Of a DNA stretch of 64,000 nucleotides, positions 1 to 10,800 are shown piece by piece. Position numbers and translations under genes: made by a program. Below the pieces are notes generated by a model, which worked only from the letters and a program-made list of their open reading frames with translations, did no database searches and was not told the DNA's origin. This DNA is from Atriophallophorus winterbourni (Eukaryota > Platyhelminthes > Trematoda > Plagiorchiida > Microphallidae), in contig JACCGJ010012890.1 of assembly GCA_013407085.1 (NCBI GenBank), positions 1 to 64,000 of the forward strand. The letters are read 5' to 3'. Positions within the stretch are counted from its first letter, which is position 1; each line of letters opens with the position of its first letter.

Positions 1-245
1 GGTTTTGTAATAGTCGAAAGTGATCAACTCGGTCAAAGCTTTAGCATATCCAGGTAGCAAGCTAGCTCCTTCGTCAGCCGCTTGGATCCAGTCGTTTAAC
101 ACCGTCAACAAGTTTGTCAAGCATGAGAGAGATTTAGGAAAACGATGCTGCGCTACAGATAGTATATTTTGTGATTCCAACTGATGAACTATTTTTTCCG
201 TCACAATATGCTCTAGAATTTTGATATCACAGGAAGTAAGGGTAT
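1..245 (-). pseudogene. LINE reverse transcriptase fragment (CR1-like), inverted
   Basis: Read on the minus strand, this segment follows the start of the LINE RT domain at 2086-2325 closely: the LPVISK-like block, the QHGFRKSRS-like block and the region of motif A. It has small indels that break the frame, and a few codons are missing before the A motif. It is a dead fragment of the LINE A family. Its 5' edge falls at almost the same element position as the 5' edge of LINE A at 2072, so the two form an inverted pair about 1.8 kb apart. Family assignment rests on RT motifs read by eye. Confidence 0.75.
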
Positions 246-249
246 AGAA

Positions 250-985
250 TGGTAGTTTGCAGGATCTGAACTCTATCACCCTTGTAGCTGAACCGTGTTA
301 GCTTTGCGAAAGACTTTCGCCCGATCTGGTTGCTGTCAATGCGGACTGGTTTCAGCCCTTTATGACTGATTTTGAGCTCTCGATTCCGAGCATGTCACTA
401 CTCTATTGCGATCGCAGTTGCAGTCTACTTTCATGAACGTTTAGCGCTGTGTATCGAACTTGATCATCCTATACTCAGGCATTTTGATACGATTCGGTGT
501 TCAATGAGTCAACCTGCATCACTTACCGTTCGCCTTCATCTGAAAACTCGTTCAATGATAAATTAGTCTAATTCCTTACACAAACATCAAGTCTTCAGAC
601 GACTGAATAGCTGATCATGGGTGTCCTTAATCTCCTACGTTTGTATTCAAGAAGTGACCACTCCATGCAGTCGTTTGAATTTAAATTCGTTCGCTCCACT
701 GAACAACCAATTTGACCAGCCATCTCTCAGGCGGAGTCTTGACCAACCTTCAACCCTTGACCTTGTTTCAGTTTCTGAACCAACAACGGTAGAGACCATA
801 CAATATCTGGCTTCCCTGAGAAAGAGTGACTTCGCTGTGCTTGTGTTCGATTACGTATATTATGCCAAACGACTGACCGACCAGACAAAAGTTTTACGCA
901 AAATAAACTTTCAACCCTCAAATATTAGTTACCTGGATGATCATTTTGAAGAGTTTGGTTGTATGGCTCTATTACAATACATCTA
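250..985 (+). pseudogene. LINE endonuclease-domain fragment
   Basis: This is a degraded apurinic/apyrimidinic-type endonuclease of a LINE, spread over several frames. Near 325-400 a 'DLVAV..' strand is followed by a 'SMSLLYCDR' block that parallels the endonuclease start of the antisense LINE at about 37.6 kb. The clearest part is the open frame 621-1001, with 'STLDLVSVSEP' and 'LRKSDFAVL'. The usual catalytic SDH near the domain end reads SDF here, so the key histidine is lost. The fragment ends where the hAT-like terminus begins at 989. No promoter or intact ORF is present. Confidence 0.65.
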
Positions 986-988
986 TAC

Positions 989-1040
989 CAGTGGTTCTTA
1001 ACCTGGGTTCGATCGAACCCTAGGGGTTCGTTGAGTACTT
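989..1040 (+). mobile_element. hAT-like terminal inverted repeat with palindromic subterminus
   Basis: The sequence starts CAGTGGTTCTTAACC, which has the form of hAT-superfamily ends (CAGNGGTTCTNAACC). The perfect 16-bp palindrome GGGTTCGATCGAACCC follows at 1005-1020, and then a G-rich subterminal repeat. The matching opposite end (GGTTAAGAACCACTG) was not found, so this is a truncated or non-autonomous copy. The eight bases before it, 981-988, would be the target duplication but cannot be verified. The 1041-1400 stretch downstream has no recognisable transposase and may be element interior. Confidence 0.5.
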
Positions 1041-1400
1041 TTCTGGGTTTCGACGGTTTACCATGGATTTTACTCATAAACAGAAAACACGTCATCACTT
1101 TACGCGCCATGGGACTCACCGGTTTTTCACATGATTTGCACGTGACTTCGGGACAATTCTGCGTGTCGAGATTCGTCCTATCAGCTGGGCCGGCCGTGAC
1201 CATTGTTTCGTTCGCCGGGTCCAGGCACTTGGCAATGAGGTCAAGTTGGTTACATGTCGCTGTCACAGCTTGATCGATCGATTTTATTGTCTGTATGTTG
1301 GATCTCGTGATGCGGCCAAACGTGTTAGTAGCCTGAAGTGGGTTCGGCTGAGTGGCGGGCGTTTGGTCGGTGTTAGCTTACACTGTATCCGATGGGAAGA

Positions 1401-1736
1401 CCTGACACGCAGATCTTTTCGGTTGGGCAGCCACAACAGATGTTGCTGGCTCTTTCTGGACTGGTCGAACAAACAATGCTACACAAATGTTCAACTCTGG
1501 AGACAGATTCATAAACGCTTAATTGGGATTGATCGAACGTTGGATCATAGCCCATGTCGAATTGCGTGGGACTATCATGATGATGGTCAAGGGTCAGAAT
1601 CCCACTCTAAGCGGTGGATATGCACTGCTGATGAGCTCAAATAAGAGCGAAACTCGAGTCCAGAGCTCCCATTACGAACGTCATGATCAACTTTGTGAAT
1701 ATTTCGATAAGCCTGGCACGGATGAGTAGTCACAAA
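1401..1736 (+). mobile_element. Hammerhead-ribozyme SINE (Sm-alpha-like), copy 1
   Basis: This segment matches the reverse complement of 62980-63316 along its whole length, so its borders are set by comparing two copies inserted in unrelated surroundings. It has a 5' part of about 140 bp, a tRNA-like middle with a degraded B box at 1591-1603 (GGGTCAGAATCCC), a hammerhead ribozyme at 1612-1676, and a 3' end GTAGTCACAAA at 1736. The size, Pol III-type promoter and ribozyme agree with the schistosome Sm-alpha family. This copy is the more diverged one: its tRNA-like part carries deletions in the A-box region, and stem I of the ribozyme has one mismatch. Confidence 0.8.
1612..1676 (+). ncRNA. Type I hammerhead ribozyme, SINE copy 1
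   Basis: The conserved core CUGAUGA is at 1628-1634. Stem II is GCUC (1635-1638) with GAGC (1645-1648), closing loop AAAUAA. GAAA follows at 1649-1652. A very short stem III is formed by the palindrome ACUC/GAGU (1652-1659), and the predicted cleavage is after C1660. Stem I pairs 1622-1627 with 1661-1666; one A-A mismatch (1624/1664) weakens it, while copy 2 is perfect here. The nearly loopless stem III is typical of retrotransposon-borne hammerheads, which usually cleave best as dimers. Confidence 0.8.
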
Positions 1737-1904
1737 CATGAACACTTTTTTTAAAATTATCGCCCAATTAACCACACGGATATTATTTTTTGATTCCTTG
1801 AACAAAACTTAAAAAAGCTATTCCAAATCACTTATCTCAAAGCTTCTTCTCAAGAGTTCAACACACCTTCTTGAAAAAAAGATCTTGTATTACATGCTAA
1901 CTAG

Positions 1905-2071
1905 AATACCTTGAGTTTATTACTACTTCAATTAAGAAAGTTTTGGCAGTCGTAGTTGTCTTCCTAGACGTAACTAAATCCTTTGATATTTTCCTCATGA
2001 GTTATTATTATCGACAATTAAATCACATGGCATAGGAGGTAAACTTCTTTCGTGGCTAAACTCTTGTCTCT
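1905..2071 (+). pseudogene. LINE B RT fragment, upstream half (split by LINE A)
   Basis: A decayed RT segment with a 'VFLDVTKSFD'-like motif A at about 1962 is followed by a 'HGIGGKLLSWLNS'-like block near 2030-2062. The continuation of this element reappears at 3485, after LINE A. The family differs from LINE A, because its motif spacing and wording match the downstream piece with FADDMEVV. Confidence 0.6.
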
Positions 2072-3484
2072 TGCCCTACTTCCTGTGATATCCAAAGTTC
2101 TAGAGCGTATAGTGACTGAAAATATAGTTCATCACGTGGAATCACAAAATATGCTATCTGTAGCACAGCATGGTTTTCGTAAATCTCGCTCATGCTTGAC
2201 AAATTTGTTGACGGTTTTAAATGACTGGACCCAAGCGGTTGACGAAGGAGCTAGCATCCACGCTTGTTATCTGGATATGTCTAAAGCTTTTGACCGAGTT
2301 GATCACTTTCGATTAATACAAAAGCTGAAGCAGTTGGGTATCAGCGGACAGCTACTCATATGGCTTGAAAGTTACCTCAGTGGGCGCAAGGCGATCGTTC
2401 GAATCAACGGGGTACAATCACAGGCTATTGATGCCTCTAGTGGCGTCCCGCAAGGTTCAGTCCTCGGGCCAGTACTTTTCTTGGCTTACGTAAACGACCT
2501 ACCAGAGACGCTCGCATGCAAGGTGATTCTTTTTGCTGATGACATCAAACTTTGGAAGCGGATAAAAACAACTGCGGACTGTGTACAGCTGCAACGTGAT
2601 CTAGATGCTCTACATGAATGGCAGGTACGGAATAATTTACCATTCAATTTCCAAAAATGCAAAGTGCTGCAAATTGGTAAGCCATTCCAATACCAATATC
2701 ACTTTGGGCAGACTATTTTGAGCTGGACAGAATCGGAAAGGGATCTTGGAGTCTGGGTATGCGGCAGCCTGAAGAACAGCCTGCATTGTGAGGTTATCTA
2801 CAAGCGTGCTTCCAAGCTTTTAGGTATGCTGCGACGGATTTTCAGAACCTTCTCGCCTGGAACGTTGCCCACCATCATGAAAGCCTGTATATTTCCAACC
2901 ATGGAGCATGCATCACAAGCTTGGACTCCGTGGTTAAAAAAGATATACTGTTGCTTGACAAAATATAACATCGCGCAACCAAACTCGTAAGAGGTTTCCG
3001 GAATCTAACGTACGAGGAACGATTGCAAAAACTGAGGCTCCCCACTCCCCTTCAAAGAAGCATTCGAAGCGATGTGATACTGACATACAAGATATTAAAT
3101 ACCCCACATCATCCCTTAAAACATTTATTCGAATACCGTGAGTCACGACATACACGCAGCCACTCAGCGACACTGCAAATTCCCCACTCCCGTATCAGCT
3201 GTCGCCGATATTTTTATTGTGTACGTGTCTGTTTCCTTTGGAATTCCCTCCCCGAAACTCTTATCATCTCTCCCAGCATCGAAACGTTTATTCGAAATTT
3301 GGATACTTATTTGTTGCATAACCATTTGACGACACCTGCGTATTGACTCATGGTAACTATACAACTTGACTATACTTGACATTACATGTTTATTTTATAC
3401 CTATTTCCTGAACGTATATTTACTATGATATGGTAATTGTGAAGCTATGTGCTTTTTGTGACCATAAATTCTTGAATCATAATC
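2072..3484 (+). mobile_element. LINE A: 5'-truncated CR1-like LINE with RT domain
   Basis: This is a 5'-truncated non-LTR retrotransposon. The open frame 2052-2990 holds an RT domain: QHGF and KSRSCLTNLL near residues 38-52, motif A YLDMSKAFDRVDH near 77, motif B SGVPQGSVLGPVLF near 129, and catalytic FADD near 164. A frameshift near 2985 shifts the C-terminal part into 3023-3346, which keeps the conserved tail (YEERL, FLWNSLPE) and ends with TAA at 3344-3346. About 140 bp of AT-rich 3' UTR follow. The element sits inside LINE B, so it is the younger insertion. It has no endonuclease and at least one frameshift, so it is not autonomous. Confidence 0.75.
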
Positions 3485-4455
3485 GAACTTACTCTGTTAA
3501 AGTCAATGGCCACATATCTCGCAGCCTGCCTATTCCCAGTGTAGTAATTAATTATTAGGCCCCTCACCGTTTCTTTTATATATAAATGACATACATAATG
3601 TCATTCCTCATAGTGAACACTTCTTATTCGCTGATGATATGGAAGTCGTTGTCACTTTTCCCGTTATTCCAGTACAAACTTGTATAGCTAGACTGAACAA
3701 TGGCATAGCTGCACTTGGTGATTGGGCGACAAATAGCGGTCTTACCGCCTTAACAACAAAATCAAATTTTATGCCTTTAAGATGCACGATACAAAATAAT
3801 TCAATTCTTCATAACAATAACGCAATTCAAACGATGGACACCACGCGTCATTTAGGATTTATATATTCCGCATCACTCATTTCCAATGAACAGATTCGCC
3901 ATGTTATTACTAAAGAAAAGAAAAGTATGAATATTATACACAGGTGTATATTTCAACCTGATTGCAAAATGGAAACCTATAAATTATTCACCATTCCGCT
4001 TCTAGACTATTGTAACATAATATATACCAATATAAATAAATCCGATGTCATAGTTTTAGAAAAGATACAACGTTCTTTCTCAAAATACATCAGCGGTTAT
4101 AACACCGAACAATCATATAGTGGATGATGTAAACAACTGAACCTCGATCCGATATGGTTTCGCTGACTAACGCATAGTCTCATCTTATTCTTTAGAATAC
4201 TGCCATCGGATGATATAGAAATAAGTTCGAATATTCATATACATTTAATTTGAGAATCAGTAAAAGAACTATTAAATTACCAAGGTTTCGTACTAAAGTA
4301 TAAAACAATGTCTACTTGACTAACTATGCTAAACTTTGGACTCTTCTCTTAAAATGTATGACTGAACTCCTCTCTAAAAGAAATTAAAATCACATCTGGA
4401 TTCATTCCTTAGCACAGAAAAACTACGCGATCTTCTTAGCGTAGATATTCTACCT
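3485..4455 (+). pseudogene. LINE B RT and C-terminal region, downstream half
   Basis: LINE B resumes with a 'VKVNGHISRS'-like strand at about 3501. Motif B is damaged (GPSPFLLYINDI near 3560-3590) and catalytic FADD lies near 3632. The open frame 3639-4127 continues through the thumb region (ALGDWATNSGL, MDTTRHLGF) to LEKIQRSFSKYI. Beyond 4127 the tail is frame-broken, with recognisable remnants (LNLDPIWFR, RFRTKV, NYAKLW) to about 4455. With 1905-2071 this forms one LINE split by LINE A. Confidence 0.65.
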
Positions 4456-5309
4456 GATGATCGAAATAATAATGGCTTTCCTGGGTATTTATATTAAAAT
4501 AAATTTCACAACTTTGGTAAGAACATTCACTTGTTTTCGAGTATTTGCTTTCCAGCATAACTTATTAACACGCACCCAAATAAAACTGGCACACAGGAGG
4601 CATCAACCTAGTGGAATCAACACACTTCGTCCACCGGACGAGGAAACAGTTCATATTCAGGATAGACTAATCTATTTTGAACAATCAAAGCGGAAAGTAA
4701 CGGAAAATCTACAACGCATCTTAGTTGAACATTATCCGTTAAACTTTAGTTATTTCTAGAACATTATTTGATTTTTCTTTATCTCAATGTCAGGATTTTT
4801 CTTGATTAATAACTGATAATTTACTGATTCCCTGGAAGCAATTTGTAAATAATGATTTTCTAAGAGATGGAAATGTGAGCACCACCATTCAATGTTTAAC
4901 TTTATTTCTATTGAACCTAAACTTCCGCTGCAGAAGTGAACTTGAAAATGTATTCGCGATTGTGCATACTACAACTTAATTGTACAAATATTTTTGGCAA
5001 TTATCGATCTTGCTTAGCATGCCTTGGATATTCAAGAAAAAATATTTATTTGTTTATTTATTTCTCAATAAAATGGCGTGTATGAAAAAGTCAATTCAAT
5101 ATTTTTATCGTGATATTCATTCAAATTATATATATGCTCTCGAAATAAATGTGGGTATTCGAGGTCCTTTTTTAAAATGCAAATTAGAGTTTTTTTAAGC
5201 GAACGCGTAGTAAACCACTAATGGAGTCTTTTTAAGGTTGCCGCAAAGTTTCTGCATCGATAGGCAGTTCCGGGAACGAACTATAAATTCATTCGTTGCA
5301 TATTTGTTT
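4456..5309. other. AT-rich stretch without a recognisable gene; contains a dispersed repeat
   Basis: No coding signal was recognised; the 100-aa open frame at 4457-4759 has no known motif. Bases around 4995-5065 resemble 34615-34690, both containing a stretch like 'gcttag.atgccttgg', so they belong to a dispersed repeat of unknown type. Confidence 0.4.
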
Positions 5310-5560
5310 TATATATTTTAACATTACTTTGAATATTCTATCCCGTTTACAATACGCAAGTTTTGCTCGAATTTTAGTGTATCGTGATCACAATGAAATA
5401 CTAAATTTTCGTATTCCGTGGTAGTGTTACTTGGTTGGGTGATTATTTATCTGTGTGCATAACACTAAAGGCATTCCATTTTCCAGCTGCTTAATCTGCA
5501 TCAGCCAAGTGGACACCAATCATCTTCGTAATACGTGGGATACAAGAAAGTTATTCGCTT
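5310..5560 (+). repeat. LTR-like dispersed repeat, upstream of gag fossil
   Basis: This stretch is similar to 14670-14910 (and so to 24694-24934): 'gtttaatctgc' resembles 'gcttaatctgc', followed by 'atccaagtgga' or 'agccaagtgga', with an upstream block around 'acaat.cgca.gttttgct'. Here it lies upstream of a Gypsy gag fossil; at 14.7 kb it lies downstream of an integrase fossil. That placement is what an LTR would show. The exact ends and the TG/CA termini were not resolved. Confidence 0.45.
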
Positions 5561-5879
5561 GTGTGCGGTGACCCGCATCTGTAAACATTCTTTATTATTG
5601 TGGTGTTCACCATTATAACCAGTGATCATTTTATATAATTTTGTTGCTATATCCCTACAGCATTTTTCTAATTTCCGCCCATTTTATGATGAATAACGAT
5701 ATCTTTAGTTCACCATCGAATATTATGAAATGAGGTTGCCGGAATTAATTGAATTGGATCCTGTTTGGTAGATTGTTCAGACTGAGGCAGATTTTTACAG
5801 GTAGAATGCATAGTATGGATTTCCGCTATTTTGAGATTGTTTCTAACCTTCCTTCACATGTCGCGAGAATGGTTTCTTC

Positions 5880-6290
5880 TTCTTCTTGATAGAGGAAAGA
5901 GGATAAAGCCCTCATACTTGACAAACCGTCTAGATATCCTAACGATATACTAAAAATGGATATAATTCTTAGATTGCTCAAGGAGAAAATCGCTCACTAC
6001 TGAGCAACGGGTGATTAAACAACCGTCTAACATTTGCGGCACCTATAAATCCATTATAGATAACAAGTACTCCGATGAGCGCATTCTGAAGGATCAATGG
6101 CTTCAGAGTTTACCTCAATATATTTGAAATTAGTATCATTGGTAGAGAATGAAACTCATCCCGACAAACTGGCTGCAATTACCGATAAAGTTTTTGAATG
6201 CACCAGATAACTTCCAGTTTCGCATGTCACTGACCCACTTCCGCCTGCATCCAGTGATGACCTTATAACTAATTTAAGGCTATTCAAAGT
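5880..6290 (+). pseudogene. Ty3/Gypsy gag fossil
   Basis: Frame fragments read SDERILKDQWLQSLPQYI at about 6070-6124 and NETHPDKLAAITDKVFE at about 6149-6199. These resemble the capsid region of flatworm Gypsy gag proteins, in which an L..LW...LP segment is followed by an LA..AD+I segment. Stops and frameshifts separate the pieces, so this is a dead remnant. Together with the LTR-like repeat just upstream it may be the left end of the element whose integrase lies at about 13.8 kb. Confidence 0.5.
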
Positions 6291-6599
6291 TTAATGGTCT
6301 AAAAAGCAACAAGCTTAACAACAACCATAGGATGTTAAAAATTGAAATTTAGGTGTATGAACAATATAAGGAAGTAGATTGAACAGTATATAAGTGTTCG
6401 GAAAATGAATAAAGCAATAAAAATTCGTCTCATTTCGTTTTAAATTCATGCAAGCTAGTGGAGTGTGCAACAGTTGAATGTACACTGTTCCAAGTAAAAC
6501 AGACACGGACAGATTAAAAATACCATTTTGCAATTCAGGAGAGAATGGGGTACGACCAGCACCTATTCATGGGTCCGATAGTTTCTCCTATCCCTTAAC

Positions 6600-6845
6600 G
6601 TGAATAAATCCTGTAAGGGAGGTTCGGGCATGGGAATTTTTGTAAAGTAAAGTAAGATCTCCGCTGATTGTCGATAGGGAAAGGTCGAACAGATTCGGTT
6701 GACCTATCCTTTCTTTATATGGTTTTGTTTCGGATGCTGAGAACTATTTTTGTTGAGCGGTGATAGATTCGCTGCATAAGTTCCACATCCCTCTTGAGCC
6801 ACGGAGACCATGACTGCACACAAGGGTGTTTTGTTTTGTTTGTAT
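6600..6845 (-). pseudogene. LINE C-terminal fragment
   Basis: On the minus strand, 'CVQSWSPWLKRDVELMQRIY' followed by HRSTKIV is the conserved segment downstream of LINE RT domains (compare VQAWSPYLEKDI at 17.0 kb and the fragment at 53.2 kb). Upstream and downstream frames are broken. It is a short dead fragment. Confidence 0.65.
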
Positions 6846-7228
6846 TTGTACCGCCGGAACGAGTAAGCTTACGGCTCGAGTGAAATAACTCTTTACAAGA
6901 GTTAGACATCTAATCTCTTTCCGTACACATTCTCCGAATCAATGCAGTTCAATTGTTCAATGCAAATCGCTACCTAAGACTTCACTCAAATCCGCTTGTT
7001 TAGGATTTTTGAATGATGTGCCACTTTTGATTTTATCATCGAAATATGAACACAGGGTAGTGTGAGCCCTTTATTTGCTTTTAAACAATCTTAATATTCT
7101 AGAATTAACTTAAAAGCCGCTCATTTTAGCAAGTTTAGAACGTTTGTCAGGAAGTCCTTGTCACTCGACTTAAATCTACATCAAAATTTCCGCGAATCAC
7201 CATTGTCGTTTTTATGAAGCAAGCGATA
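6846..7228. other. Unassigned stretch before the tandem duplication
   Basis: No gene, repeat or motif was recognised. It forms the single-copy flank left of the 10-kb duplication. Confidence 0.3.
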
Positions 7229-8109
7229 TTAGCCTATACTTTTCACCACATTTAGTCTCGTCGTCGAACAACGCATATAAGATGCAAGATTTGAGAATTA
7301 TGGTCATAAAAGGTGAAAGCTGTACAATACCATTGGATATACGTATAACAGTTAAATAAATCGTACTTTTACTTGTGCGTCCATGTGGTTCAAATGAGGA
7401 GTACAACTAATTCTAATTGTGAAAGAGTAAATAAGTGCCGCTCGACATTATACGTCTTATTATGTTTCTTTTTATTATAGTGTGTGAAACGAAAACACTA
7501 AGAGTTTTCAGTAAACTGGGGATATCACAGTATCATTCAAAATAGAAGATCGTGATATTTTTTGAAGATCATTTCATTCATCGAGGGACACAACTTCTGG
7601 GGGTATTCTATTACAGATAAATCTACGTTTGTTAATTAGAAGAGCATTTTACCCGACATTTATAAGGACTGCTTTGCTGAATTAATTCGATCATACGCTT
7701 AATTGACACCATTTTCCAAAGCATAGCCTAGTACACCAATTTATCACAGAAGCCCGCTTAATCTATTCGCCCAAGACGTCTCTTGCCAAGTAAAATAAAT
7801 TTTTCCAAAACCGAGTTTGAACACTTATTGCAACCTGATATTCACCCTCCTATTGATCTCTGGTATTCGCCCCTTCCTAATGTATCTAAAAATGACCACA
7901 AAATAATGGCTGCCATGTGGTTATTATTGTGATAAGGTAGGGTTTTTTCACCAACACGATGACAGGTCATCTATTCAAAAAAACAATGCAGTGATATGCG
8001 TGGATAATACAAAGAAAAAGCTTATTTGCATGCATCTTCACAATATACACCACTAAAAATACAAATATATAGTTTTCGTTTTTAAGTTTTGTTTCATAAA
8101 AAATATTTA

Positions 8110-10800
8110 AAACTAGGGAAGTTAACGTCTTGAAGCTAACACGTTGGGGAGATTAGTTATGCCATCTGAGAGTGTATTACAGTGGTTGACAACAGGGTTG
8201 CTGAAAGAGTCCTCATGTTCCAGCATATTGGGTCTAGAGGTAAGATGTTTCATTAAAATAACTTTTGTAGCTGTTTTAGGGGCACACTTTAGTAATTCTA
8301 TAATATTATGCTCGATGAGACCCTTTCGTTTTCTGAAATTTCTATTGGGCCGCTTCGCAGCCTTAGTCACTTTTGTAAGAAGGGATTGAGGTCCTTGGGT
8401 TTTGCCATATAAGTTTTACCTGCCTGAAAATTGACCATCCAAGTCGCAAGGCGCTGGACTATTTCGAGACACTATATATCTGTTTTCAAGTACGAGGCCT
8501 AGTATGGAACACAGTATTATAAGTGTAGTTGCACGAATGCCGTGTACGGAGGAATGAAGATAAATGTTTCCGGCATAAAAAGGCCGAACGCAGACTGAGA
8601 GGTTCCGCGAGAGACCTACATGCTGCTTTTTCACACCATGTTATAGTAATAACCACATCATCCACTCTCTGAACGCTAGCTATTTCGACGGTTTCTTCAC
8701 CGACTTATAGTTGTATCGTCGCCAAATCTATCGTCAGAACACAGCTTTTCCAAACTTCCAGTCGCAATTTCAATGTCAATTTGATTATGTTGTTTAAGTC
8801 CGTGATAAACGTATCTACTGTGGGTTCCTTAGATGTTACCATCATTAGCAAACCGAAAGCAACGCGAACTTCAGTAAACTGCCAGGTCCCTTACAAAAAT
8901 AAGAGAAAGTAGCGGACCGAGCACTGAGACTTGAGGCACGAGTCTGAGTAACACCGATTCCTCCAAATGCACTTCTGCAATTCTAACAGTTTGTGTGATT
9001 GGTTAAGAAGCTGTCTAGCAATCGATGTGCTTCACCTGTTAAACTATATATCATTAGCTTGTACAGAGTGTACCTAAGGTTTACTGATTCAAAGTTCTCC
9101 TGAAAATCAAAATTGCATACTTTGACTACTCTCCTTTCATCAAGGTATATTGTCACTTCATCTAGAAAGCTCAGAAGATTTGTTAGGCAGGACCTTCTTC
9201 ACCAGAATCCGTGCTGGGCATCGAAAAGTAAAGAATTGACTACCAAATGTTTACATATCTGCTTCCAAATGATATTTTGCAAGCACTTTCAAATTATGCC
9301 AGTCAGGCTTTCTGGTTTATAGTTGAGTATGTCACAATAATGTCATTTTTGTATGGTTACCACCGCAGCGCGTTTCCAATAAGCCAATTGTATACCCTGA
9401 AGAAATGTAGCTGCAAAACGTTTTCCAATTGCAAGGCTTATTTTAGTCGCGAGATGTTAAAGAATAGCCAGGTGTACTGTCGATGGCCATCCAGCTGCTA
9501 TAAAACTGTGGTGACTATTTTCTGATTAGCGTCAACAGAGCTAAACACAGGTGCGCCGAACTAGTTGGTTTCCAAACGATTACCTGAATAACGCCAATAA
9601 ACACTGCAGGAAAAGATATATGCAAAATATTGTCATTTTCATGGGCAGTCAAAACCGTGTTGCCATCATCCAGCTCTGACTTATCTATTTATTCTCCTAA
9701 TAATCAATTGGATTTTAATTAGCCATAAAAAGTTTCAGGTTGATATTTGCTTTTTTGGCTAGTCTGGATTTTGAGTCCATTTTAACTTTCATTTGCAGAT
9801 CAACAGCAGAATTGGTAGTCTGTATATACAGCACTCTAGATCAATCAGCTCCAAAGAATTTGAGAGCCATTCAACTTATCTTATAGCCATACAAATAAAC
9901 GCGCTTCAACAGGGGGCTTCCTCCGCGTTTTCACTAGCTGCAGAAGAGCAATACGTTCATGTAGGTCTTAAACTGTCCTCGTATAATATTACACCTGATT
10001 TCTACACTACGTTCAATTTGTCTGTTTCCCATTTCAGCTCCGTCGCTTCAGTTTGTAAATGGGCGATATCCAGACGACCAAAATTTGCGGGACATATTCA
10101 CTTATTGAATAGATTGCACTAAATTCAAGTCAAAAATTATTAGGGTGTGGTTGTTTTTGTCTTGTGGCGAAAAATACTTAATCTCATATATAACACTTCT
10201 ATGAGGAGATAGAATTAAATCCAAAGTGGACAGAGTTTGTCCCTCCCTAAACCTTGTAGGTTTATTACCATGCTAATGAAGGGTGCTGACATAAAACCAG
10301 TCCAGATACCACGACTCACCTAACTCTGATGAATATATTTCCGTACCCTAATCGATTACAGGAAGATAAAAATCTCTACAAGTATCAATGTAGTAAATTG
10401 CCCTTTCAGTACTTTCAATGTCTCCTTTAGTATTTGCTCGTCTAATAGTGAAGCAACCATGCTTTTATAAAAACATGCAAGTGCTTGTCATCTCCTAGCG
10501 ACAGTAATAAATACCAAGGTTGGTCGGAATATTTTAGAATCAACCTTTGTCGAGGTGTCAGTGTAAGGAATATCGTTATTATTCATAAATTCCACACTCC
10601 TACTGTAGCACCCTATCAACATCCTGAAAATAGACGGCGTATTTATCGCATACAAATAACGGTATATGAACATTTGATAACAAACATGATTGGAAAGATG
10701 GCATTTACATCAACTTGGCTTTCATTTGCCGCAAGCTGCAGCCCTCTCTACTTAATATGTACTCTGCAAGCATTTGTGTACAGTACCTAGAAATTTCTAT
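8110..10800 (-). pseudogene. Decayed antisense CR1-like LINE inside copy 1
   Basis: Read on the minus strand from about 10.7 kb down, this gives endonuclease remnants (LALACFYKS, LDEQILKETL, then KPTRFREGQ and LSTLDLILSPHRS at about 10.2 kb). RT follows at about 9.45 kb downward: FLQGI..YWKRA, the YKPESLTGII block, AQHGF and RRSCLTNLLSFLDEV near 9.2 kb, and a mutated motif B near 8.9 kb. The C-terminal part is IVQRLATWMV near 8.45 kb and VVNHCNTLSD near 8.18 kb, close to its end. Many stops and frameshifts make it dead. Order, strand and motif content all fit one element of about 2.7 kb. Confidence 0.65.

Noticed and set aside
1..985. Twin-priming (5' inversion) explanation for the minus RT fragment beside a plus endonuclease fragment
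   Set aside because: In twin priming the inverted part is the upstream portion of the element and the direct part the downstream portion; here it is the reverse, so separate insertions or a rearrangement fit better.
4451..4466. CTGATGA followed closely by GAAA, resembling a hammerhead core
   Set aside because: Only two bases separate the two boxes, so no stem II can form.
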